Shown here in pieces: positions 1 to 8,000 of a stretch of DNA of 49,650 nt. A program made the translations under genes and the position numbers. The notes under the pieces were generated by a model, which worked only from the letters and a program-made list of their open reading frames with translations, did not search any database and was not told where the DNA came from. Origin of the DNA: Kiritimatiellia bacterium (lineage in GTDB: Bacteria > Verrucomicrobiota > Kiritimatiellia > RFP12 > JAAYLN01); NCBI GenBank assembly GCA_017962605.1, contig JAGCUY010000129.1, positions 1 through 49,650 on the forward strand, read 5' to 3'. The number at the start of each line of letters is the position of its first letter. The first letter of the stretch is position 1.

Positions 1-140
1 ATCGCCGAAGACTCAAGGGCCAATGTCGCCATGACCCTTTGGCGACAGCAACATCGCTCCGGCAAGCCAGCCGCCTCAATGCCGCAACTTCCGCTCCCCA
101 TTCATGGGAAGACTCGCCCACGAATCACTAACCCAATACG
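1..140. other. Upstream region, no gene recognised
   Basis: One forward frame is open from the window edge to the TAA at 167-169, but the translation resembles nothing I know and it runs through a strong promoter, so I do not call a gene. A 7-bp hairpin (arms 24-30 and 41-47, TGTCGCC/GGCGACA) is present without a following T-run. The stretch is probably intergenic. Confidence 0.4.
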
Positions 141-169
141 TTGCGTCCGAAAAACCCGTTTGCTATAAT
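141..169 (+). promoter_or_regulatory. Sigma-70-type promoter with very short leader
   Basis: TTGCGT (141-146), a 17-nt spacer and a perfect TATAAT (164-169) preceded by TGC (extended -10). Only 13 nt separate the -10 hexamer from the ATG at 183, so the expected transcript has a leader of about 6-8 nt. It should drive the gene at 183 and its overlapping partner. Confidence 0.75.
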
Positions 170-182
170 CCTCAGGTAGGTT

Positions 183-2966
183 ATGAAAAAGGCTTCCTTA
201 CTCGTCCTCCCGCTGACGGCTCTTTTCGCGGCGGGAGCGGCTAGCGGTGCGCCCGAAATGCGCGCCCTGCCAATGACGCGCGCCGCATGGGAGAAATACC
301 AGCCTCTTGGCGGCGAGTTCGAGGACGGGCGCTACATCACCGTACACGAGCAGGCGCCGGCGTTCGAGGTGGCGCGCGATTTCGCACCCTCCTCGAATAT
401 CGTGGTAGAGGCGACCTTTACACCGCGGCGCAAGGTCGGCGAAGGCGAGGTCAACGCCTCCATCGCCATCCTTGAAAGCCCCGGCCGCTACTGGCATCTT
501 TTCCTCGCCGAGTCGCGCTTTGGCAAGCGCACCTTCGGCTTCACCGAACTTGGTGGCGCCTCGCAGATCCAGTCCACCCTCCCGGTTCTTGAAAAGGAGG
601 GCCTCGCCGCCACCTGGGAATGGGGCCGCGCCTACCGCCTGCGCATCGCCCTCGACGATGGCGCCGCCACAGGTGAAGTCTCCGATTCCGAAACGGGGGC
701 GCGCCTCTTCCGCCTCCGCTACGGCCTCGCCCCCGGCCATGTCGCCTCCGGCCGCCCCGCCTTCAAGTTCTACCGCCTCATCGGCGACTTCGAGGATATA
801 GATTGCAATCGAATGCAATCGAATGCAATCGAATGCGATCGGCCGACAGCAATCGATTGCAATTGGCAGCAATCGATTGCAATCGAAAAATCGTTCTACC
901 GCACAACCCGCGACGCCTCGGGCAAGTGGTGGTTCACCGACCCCTCAGGCAAGCCATTCTTTCTCTCTGGCATCGGCGTCGTCTCGCACGCGGGGCACTA
1001 CAGCGCCGCGCTGGGCTACGCCCCCTACGCCCGCACCGTCGCCCGCAAGTATCCCACCCTTGAGGACTGGGCCACCAACACCCTTTCCCGCCTTACTTCG
1101 TGGGGCTTCAACTTCCTCTCCTCCCCATCATCCATCCTGCTGCGGCGCGGACTCCCGCATGCGCATGTCTTAGGCATCGGCCAGCAGTTCGCCACCTACG
1201 GCGACGAGTTCGACATCCTTCCCTGCGACGGCGGCCCATGTTCCGGCTTCCCCAATGTCTTCCACCCTCTCTGGCCCGAATACTGCCGCTACCGCGCGGA
1301 ATTTGTCTGCGCCCAGGACCGCGACGACCCCTGGACGCTTGGCTGGTACATCGACAACGAACTCTCCTGGTGGGGCGACAAGCGCAAGTTCACCACGCCC
1401 CCGGCAAGCGGACTCTTCGACGCCGCCGCGCTCAAGGCCCCTGGTCACCCCGCCCGCATGGCGCTTGAGGCGTTTCTGGCGGAGTGGAAGAACTCACACA
1501 AAGACACGGAGACACAGAGGGATTCCTTGTCCACAAATGAAAACAAAAATCTCTGTGACTCTGTGGCTCTGTGTGATATTAAAAATGTTCCTGTCGAAGT
1601 GAAGCGGGAATTCGTCCGCCTCTGCGCCCGCAAGTATTTCGAGGAGACAACCCGCGCCATCCACGAGTTTGACCCCAACCACCTGATCCTCGGCTGCCGT
1701 TTCGCGGGGCTCCCCTCCGCAGACCCCGTCGTATGGGAGGAGTGCGGTCGCTTCTGCGATGTCGTCTCGGTGAACATCTACCCGATGGCCGACCTTGACC
1801 GTGGCGTTGCCGTCGATTGGCCAGGACCTAACGCGCAGCTCATCAGCGACATCCTCGGCGAACGCGCTCGAATTGCCGGCAAGCCGGCAATCATCACCGA
1901 GTGGTGCTTCTCCGCGCTTGATTCGGGGCTGCCCTGCACCCATGGAGCCGGACAGCGCTTCTTCACGCAGAAGGAGCGCGCCAAGGCCACCTCCATTTTC
2001 GCCAGCACGATGTGGGCGATGCCGGAATGTGCCGGTTATGTCTATTTCATGTGGTGCGACCAGCCGGCCGTAGGCAAGAACGGGCCGCAGAGCGAGAACA
2101 CCAACTACGGTCTCGTGAACGCCGATGATGAACCCTATGAAGAGCAAGTCGCCGCGCTCGCCGCGCTCCAGTGCAACCCAGGAACCTCCCGCGCCGCCGA
2201 TGTGCCCAAGCCGCACAAGGTCATGCCGCCGGAGGCCGAGGACTACGCCGCCAGGGCGGCGGTAGCCGGCGGCAATCGACTGCAGTCGATTGCAATCGAA
2301 AATGGCTCCCTCCTCGTCGGCGGCAAGGGCGTCTTTTCAACGATGCTGCGCGAATATTCGCGCGGCCATGTCCTCTGGACGGCGGCCACCGAGGTGGCTG
2401 GTGTTGTTATTGTAAAAACGAACCTTTCCGCGCCCACTTCCGTCGTCTCCTTCCGCGGCGTTACCGCCTCCGGCCCTTTTGAAATTTCCGTGTGCCTCCA
2501 CGAGCCACCTGGCCGCGAGTTCTTCATCGCGGAACTCCTTTCTGTGCGCAACTGTGGCACAGCCCCGCTTCCTTTCGAGTCGGTCTTCTTCCGGCTTATG
2601 CCTGTGGACGAAGAAGGCGTCGAGGCCGCGCGCGGCGACGACGTCTTCGAGCCGCCGAAGGAGGGCCAGCCCACGCCGATACCGCCGTCGCTCTGGCGTC
2701 CGTGGGGTTCAGGCGCATGGATTCTGCCCGACGGCACCGTGCTGGGGTTCCTCTCACCCCGCACCACCGGCGTAATCATACGCTTCTGGCGCGACCCCGC
2801 CTTGCATTCCGATGCCCAAATGCATTATCCTAGATACACCCTAGCACCTGGTGAAACATGGGCGCCGGACTACCACCCCTTCGTGATAGGCGGCATGACC
2901 TCAGGCGGCGAGTCAGGCTGGCGCGCCTTCTGCGACAGGGTCAAGGCGGCAGAGGAGAAGAAATGA
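183..2966 (+). CDS. Secreted GH50/agarase-like glycoside hydrolase
   Basis: This is a predicted secreted hydrolase of 927 residues. Residues 1-23 form a signal peptide (charged start, leucine/alanine core, Ala-rich cleavage region). Residues about 45-205 look like a concanavalin-type beta-sandwich. From about residue 240 a (beta/alpha)8 domain begins with the agarase-like opening GKWWFTDPSGKPFF. Candidate catalytic residues are Glu393 in GWYIDNEL (acid/base) and Glu573 in IITEWCF (nucleophile), as in clan GH-A agarase-type enzymes. A C-terminal beta-rich region follows. The substrate cannot be read from sequence; an algal or host glycan is possible. Oddly, two repeat-derived segments are translated inside it (about residues 206-237 and 437-468), one at the sandwich/barrel boundary. 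The stop overlaps the next start (ATGA at 2963). Confidence 0.75.
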   Translation: MKKASLLVLPLTALFAAGAASGAPEMRALPMTRAAWEKYQPLGGEFEDGRYITVHEQAPAFEVARDFAPSSNIVVEATFTPRRKVGEGEVNASIAILESPGRYWHLFLAESRFGKRTFGFTELGGASQIQSTLPVLEKEGLAATWEWGRAYRLRIALDDGAATGEVSDSETGARLFRLRYGLAPGHVASGRPAFKFYRLIGDFEDIDCNRMQSNAIECDRPTAIDCNWQQSIAIEKSFYRTTRDASGKWWFTDPSGKPFFLSGIGVVSHAGHYSAALGYAPYARTVARKYPTLEDWATNTLSRLTSWGFNFLSSPSSILLRRGLPHAHVLGIGQQFATYGDEFDILPCDGGPCSGFPNVFHPLWPEYCRYRAEFVCAQDRDDPWTLGWYIDNELSWWGDKRKFTTPPASGLFDAAALKAPGHPARMALEAFLAEWKNSHKDTETQRDSLSTNENKNLCDSVALCDIKNVPVEVKREFVRLCARKYFEETTRAIHEFDPNHLILGCRFAGLPSADPVVWEECGRFCDVVSVNIYPMADLDRGVAVDWPGPNAQLISDILGERARIAGKPAIITEWCFSALDSGLPCTHGAGQRFFTQKERAKATSIFASTMWAMPECAGYVYFMWCDQPAVGKNGPQSENTNYGLVNADDEPYEEQVAALAALQCNPGTSRAADVPKPHKVMPPEAEDYAARAAVAGGNRLQSIAIENGSLLVGGKGVFSTMLREYSRGHVLWTAATEVAGVVIVKTNLSAPTSVVSFRGVTASGPFEISVCLHEPPGREFFIAELLSVRNCGTAPLPFESVFFRLMPVDEEGVEAARGDDVFEPPKEGQPTPIPPSLWRPWGSGAWILPDGTVLGFLSPRTTGVIIRFWRDPALHSDAQMHYPRYTLAPGETWAPDYHPFVIGGMTSGGESGWRAFCDRVKAAEEKK
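799..895 (+). repeat. In-frame GCAATCGA palindromic repeat tract
   Basis: A tract of decamers GAATGCAATC is followed by two copies of the self-complementary core GCAATCGATTGC. It is translated in frame as repeats of DCN, QSNAIE and AIDCN with no stop, and lies between the N-terminal beta-sandwich and the catalytic barrel. Its AT content is higher than that of the flanking gene, which suggests insertion. Confidence 0.8.
1494..1576 (+). repeat. In-frame CACAGAG inverted repeat
   Basis: Arms 1494-1519 and 1551-1576 are complementary at 22 of 26 positions around a 31-nt loop. The element is built from CACAGAG/CTCTGTG motifs. It is translated within the barrel domain as a hydrophilic segment containing KDTETQRD and ends with DIKN. 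The A-rich composition differs sharply from the GC-rich host gene. Confidence 0.8.
2272..2293. repeat. 22-bp perfect palindrome, GCAATCGA family
   Basis: This perfect palindrome is centred on CTGCAG, with GCAATCGA-family ends like the tract at 799-895. It lies in the same gene between the barrel and the C-terminal beta-rich region and encodes NRLQSIAIE in frame. Confidence 0.8.
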
Positions 2967-4960
2967 AAGAAAAAACATCGTTAGGCTCCACCGATGGGTG
3001 GCTGACCTGCACATCACCCGACGGCAATGTGGCCATCGGGTTCACCACCGACGCGCAAGGCATGCGCTGGCGGCTGGCGCGCAAGGGTCAGACCCTGATT
3101 GCGCCGTCAAGGCTCGGCCTCTCCTTTTCAATCTTCAAGAAGGACAACTGCGAACTGGGCGAGATGCGCGTTGTCGGGAAGCGCGCAGGGTCTTCGGACA
3201 CCACCTGGACGAACGGCCTCTACCGCCGTTGGACAATACGCGACGCCTACAACGAACTTGAAGTTTCGCTTGAGGAAGTCGCGGAGCCGCACCGCCGCCT
3301 CGGCCTCGTTTTCAGGGCTTACGACACCGGAGCGGCGTTCCGCTACGTCGTTCCCGAGCAGGAGGGGGTCCCGGGCTTTGAGATTCTGCGCGAGCAGACT
3401 GAATGGCGCTTCCCCGGAAGGTGCCGCGGCTGGTTCACTTCATACAAAGACCATTTCAACTCCAACGAACGGCCCTTTGTCCTGCGTGAGATCTGCAATA
3501 TTTCGCGTGACGAGTTCATCGGCATGCCGGCGACAGTCGAGGTTGCGGGGCAATGGGTGGCCCTCTGCGAGGCGGCGCTCGTGAACTGGGCGGGAATCTA
3601 TTTCAAGACGCCGGAGGACGGGCCGTCCGCGGACGCCTCGGTCTTCGAGGCATGCCTGTCGCCGCTCCCGCCAAGCAACGCCTCAACGGCCGACGCGGCT
3701 GTAATCCGCACGACTCCGGCCGCGAGCCCGTGGCGCGTGGCGATCTGCGCGGACACGCAGCTGGGGCTTCTCAAGAACAACGACATCATCCTCAACCTCA
3801 ATCCGCCGCCGGAGGAGGGGCTCGACTTCAGCTGGGTCAAGCCGGGCGTGACAAGCTGGGACTGGTGGGTGGAGTCTAACAACTCGCTTTCGACGGAACT
3901 CACGCTGAGGCTCGTCGATTTCGCCGCCGAAATGGTCTGGCCCTACCACACCATCGACGGCGGCTGGTATGGCTTCGCGCGCCGGCCGAATCATGGCCCG
4001 AATATCGAGTTTGCGCCGCGCAAGGGCTTCGACCTGGCGCGAATCGTGGAGCACGCGCGGGGGAAGGGCGTCGGCATCTGGGTATGGGTCCACTGGCAGG
4101 AAGTGGAGGACACCGGCGTCGAGGAAACCTTCTCCCGCCTTGAGCGGTGGGGCGTGAAGGGCGTGAAGATAGACTTCCACGACCGCCAGGACCAGTGGAT
4201 GGTCTGTTGGTACGAGAAGATCGCCCGCACGGCCGCGCGGCATCGCATCATGGTCAACTTCCACGGTTCGCACAAGCCGACCGGCACCGAGCGCACCTGG
4301 CCGAATGTCCTTACGCGCGAGGGGATTTTGGGCAACGAGATGTCGAAGTTCAACTGCGAAAACACCCCCAGCCATTGCCTGACGCTGCCCTTCACGCGGT
4401 TCCTTATCGGCCCCGGCGACTACACGCCCGGGAGTTTTGCAAACGTGCCCAGCGCCGGGTTCGTCCCGCATTGCAGGCGGGGCCACCGCTACGGTGACGA
4501 GACCGACCACAGGCCGATCTGGGCCGAGGAAATCGGGACGCGCGCCCACTCGATAGCGAAGTGCATCGCCTTCGACAGCTGGCTGACGACGCTCTGTGAC
4601 TGGCCAGAGCGCTATCGCGGCGCTGATGGAATCGCGGCGCTTCGCGCACTCCCGACAGTGTGGAAGAACACCACGCCGGTTGCGGGCGAATGCGGACAGT
4701 TCTACATGGTCGTCCGCGAGACGTTTGACGGACGCTTCTACTTTGCGGGCCTCACGGTCAACCGCCGCCGGGTGGAGCTGCCGCTGGATTTCCTGCCTGA
4801 AGGCGAATGGCGAATGGAGGTCTTTGCGGACGACCCTGTCCGGACACCAGACGACCCCAAGGCAATCCGTCTTGCGGAAAGCCGTGTTTCGCGCGGGCAA
4901 GCCATCTCGTTCGACATGGTTGACGAAGGCGGCGCCGTCGCAATCTTCACTCGCGCATAA
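2963..4960 (+). CDS. Glycoside hydrolase family 97-like enzyme
   Basis: This 665-residue protein has the GH97 plan: an N-terminal beta-sandwich (about 10-270), a (beta/alpha)8 barrel with WVKPGVTSWDWW and HTIDGGWYG, and a C-terminal beta domain. In GVKIDF, Asp404 sits where retaining GH97 enzymes (alpha-galactosidase type) have the nucleophile, and Glu453 in LTREG is a candidate acid/base. Inverting alpha-glucosidases of the family lack this Asp, so a retaining exo-alpha-glycosidase is more likely. The ATG at 2963 is chosen because GAGGAGAAG precedes it and it overlaps the upstream stop as ATGA; an upstream in-frame ATG (2858) would run through the previous gene. I see no obvious signal peptide at this start, so its location is uncertain. 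It is probably co-transcribed with the gene at 183. Confidence 0.8.
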   Translation: MKEKTSLGSTDGWLTCTSPDGNVAIGFTTDAQGMRWRLARKGQTLIAPSRLGLSFSIFKKDNCELGEMRVVGKRAGSSDTTWTNGLYRRWTIRDAYNELEVSLEEVAEPHRRLGLVFRAYDTGAAFRYVVPEQEGVPGFEILREQTEWRFPGRCRGWFTSYKDHFNSNERPFVLREICNISRDEFIGMPATVEVAGQWVALCEAALVNWAGIYFKTPEDGPSADASVFEACLSPLPPSNASTADAAVIRTTPAASPWRVAICADTQLGLLKNNDIILNLNPPPEEGLDFSWVKPGVTSWDWWVESNNSLSTELTLRLVDFAAEMVWPYHTIDGGWYGFARRPNHGPNIEFAPRKGFDLARIVEHARGKGVGIWVWVHWQEVEDTGVEETFSRLERWGVKGVKIDFHDRQDQWMVCWYEKIARTAARHRIMVNFHGSHKPTGTERTWPNVLTREGILGNEMSKFNCENTPSHCLTLPFTRFLIGPGDYTPGSFANVPSAGFVPHCRRGHRYGDETDHRPIWAEEIGTRAHSIAKCIAFDSWLTTLCDWPERYRGADGIAALRALPTVWKNTTPVAGECGQFYMVVRETFDGRFYFAGLTVNRRRVELPLDFLPEGEWRMEVFADDPVRTPDDPKAIRLAESRVSRGQAISFDMVDEGGAVAIFTRA

Positions 4961-5062
4961 TCGAAAAGGGCAGAAAAACAAAACAACCGTCAAGATCTTG
5001 CCGGAGCGGAAACTGCGCTCGGCGGATCATTGACGGCAGGGCGGCAATTAAAAAATCCATGA

Positions 5063-5092
5063 ACCCGATTGGCGGCAATCGGGTATTTTCTT
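5063..5092 (+). terminator. Rho-independent terminator, or attenuator before sigma gene
   Basis: An 8-bp perfect stem ACCCGATT/AATCGGGT with loop GGCGGC is followed by ATTTTCTT. It fits as terminator of the two glycosidase genes. It ends only 5 nt before the start codon at 5098, leaving no room for a separate promoter, so it could also act as an attenuator. Confidence 0.65.
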
Positions 5093-5097
5093 AATGC

Positions 5098-8000
5098 ATG
5101 GATATTGTCGAGGAAATCAGAAACGATCCTGAAAAAGGGGCGCGTAGCCTAGAGGCGGAATACCGTGCGGGGTTGCTGACTCTTGCCCGCCGGCTTTGCC
5201 GCAACGACTGCGACGCCGAGGAGCTGGTCAACCGCACCTTCGCCGAGGTGATTGCCAATATCGACAGCTATGCCGAGCAGTCCGCCTTTTTCGGCTGGAT
5301 GAGCAAGATACTGGTGAATCTCAACGCCAAGGACATCCGGCGCAAGTCGAACGAGCGGGTCGTCTATCCTGGGGAATTGCCGGAGCTGGTCGATGAAAAC
5401 GCGGAGGAACAAATCTTCCACGATGTAGATGCGTCGCTCCTGCGCGACGCCATCGACAAGCTCCCCAAGGAGGACAAGGACGTCCTGCTGCTCCACTACT
5501 TTTTGGACATGCCGGTCGCACGGATGGCGAAGATACTTCTTGTGCCATGTGGAACAATCAAGAGCCGTCTCCACCACGCGCGCAAGGCGCTTGCCGCCAA
5601 ACTTGGCGTGGCGGCGAGGAAACCCGGTGGCAAGGCGGTGATCCTGGCACTGCTGCTCTGCGGCCTCACGGCGCTTGGCGCGGCAGCATGGAACCTCGCC
5701 GTTTCCGGCGAGTCGCAGAACCCCGCCTATGTCGGCGAGTCGCGTGTCGCAAGTCGCGTGTCGTCGCCCGCCTCGGCAGAGGCCTCCCAACAGGCGACAA
5801 GCGACTCGCGACAAGCGGAGACTTCCAACCTTTCAACCTTTCAACCTTTCAACTTTCCAATCTCCTCCAACTTGCCGCAATCCCCTTCAGGGGTTGCGGG
5901 TTCCCCACAGCGGGGGGCGGAGGGGGGCTCCGATTTTACCCAAGGAGAAACTATGAACCTAAGCATAACAGCAAGAACCACAGCCGCCCTCGCGACAGCG
6001 CTCGCCGTGCAGGCTGCAAGTCCCTTTGCGGCATCCGCCACATCACCGCGACCAATGGCGCTGATGATCATGATCGACGGCCTCCGCGCCGACGCCGTCG
6101 AGACGGCCTACATGCCGAACATCGCCAGGCTGCGCAACGGCGAATGGCAGACCGGCTACGGAGCGGCCTGGTCGCTGGACGCCCAGATTGTCTCCGGCAC
6201 CGCCCCGGCGGCCGGTCCGAACTATGTCTCCATCGCGACGGGCGTCGGGCCCGCGAAGCATGGCGTCACAAGCAACGCAAACATGGCCAGCGGCGACTAC
6301 GCGACCTACCCGACGTGGCTCGCGCGTGTCGTCGGCGCTGACCCCTCGAGGAGTGCCCTCTTCCTCTCCACATGGGCCAACAACGCCTCCATCGGGCCGA
6401 CGAACACCGTGACGACGACTGTTAACGCGAACGACGCGGAGAATGCCGCTAACCTCGCCACGATGCTCGCCTCCGCTTCCGCGCCGGATGCCACCATGTA
6501 TTTCATCGAGGCGCCGGACATTGCCGCCAAGTCGAGCGGCTACTACCCGATGGGCGATTCATTCCGCGCCGCCCTTCTGGCGGCGGACGGCTACATCGGT
6601 GGCTGCCTCGACGCCATCGCGAACCGTCCGACATTCGCCGACGAGGACTGGCTCATCCTCCTCACCTCGGGCTACGGCGGATACGCCAAGACACACACCG
6701 ACATCGTCAACGGCCGACACGCCCACACGGTGCCGCTCATCATCGCCGGACGCAACGTGACATCCGGGCGCATCCCCGGCCAGCCCTACAACATGGACGT
6801 GGCCGCCTCCGCCCTCGCGCATTTCGGCGTCACGGCCTCCGGTCTCGACGCCGTCGCGCGCGACAACACGGCGGCGGCGGAGCCTTCGCGGACCCTTTCC
6901 GACGGCCTCGCCGCCTACCTGCCCTTCGACTCCTCCGCCACGGCCAACGCCGCCTCCGGATCGTCCGTCGCCCCCACGTCGAATGGCGCCGTCGCCCTTG
7001 CCGCGAACGGCATGTTCGGCAACTGCCTCGACTTCCCCGCCAACACCGGCGCCAACAACTACGTGAAACTCAACGGTTCCGATTCAGGCTCCATCACCTA
7101 CGAGAATGGCAACACGTGCTTCGCGGCGACCATCTGGGTGAAGATGGCGCCCCCGGCCTACGATCCCCCGATCTTCGCCAACAAGAACTGGTCGGGCAAC
7201 GCCAAGGGCTTTCTGCTTTTTGCCGGATCCAGCAGCCAGGTCAAATACACAAGCATCAATGGCGTCAACCCCTGTCTCGGCGGCTTTTTGAATGCAGGGA
7301 ACGGTTCAACTCGCATCGACATGGGATGCATGGATTTCGAGGGGACCAACGACTGGACGTTCTACGCCGTCACGCGCGACGCCGGCGGTGTCATCACCCT
7401 CTACCAGGGACGGAACGACGGAACGCTCGACTGGGTCAGCGGGATGCTCTCCGGCTCCACGATGGTTTCCGGGCAGCCGTTCTACATTGGGAACGACGCC
7501 ACGGGGAACTACTACAATGGGCAGCAAGCTCGCGCGTTCGTTGGCGACGTCGATGACTTTGGTCTCTGGACGCGCGCCCTCACGCACGACGAAATCCGCC
7601 GCATCTTCTCGGCGGGCCGCGCCGGCGTCGCGCTCGGCTCTCTTGCCTCCGTTCCCGCCGGCCCCGCGACAGCGACCTGGACGGGCACGGTGTCATCCGA
7701 CCCGACTGTCGCCGGCAACTGGTCCGGCAACGCGGTTCCATCCTTCGACACGGCTGTGACCGTGCCCAGCACGGCAGCCAACCCCATAGCGATGGGCGCG
7801 GCGCTGCCGTGCAAGTCGATCTTCTTCGACAACGCGACGCTCTGTGCGGACATCGGCGAACCCGGCCTCGACGCGGCGAAGATCGTGCCCGGATCGTCCA
7901 TTGACCTGGACGGCCATGTCCTCCGCCTCCGCGCCGGAAGCGCCTATCTGCCACTTACCGTCACCGACACCTCGGCGGACATTGCCAATCCAGGAGAACT

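Noticed and set aside
1..169. Open forward frame at the window edge as a truncated gene
   Set aside because: It ends inside the -10 box of the next gene's promoter and its translation has no recognisable features.
5742..5952. Sequencing error removing a stop between sigma factor and secreted protein
   Set aside because: The same in-frame join with the same internal start spacing is found at a second locus, so a single error is not a good explanation, although only reads can settle it.
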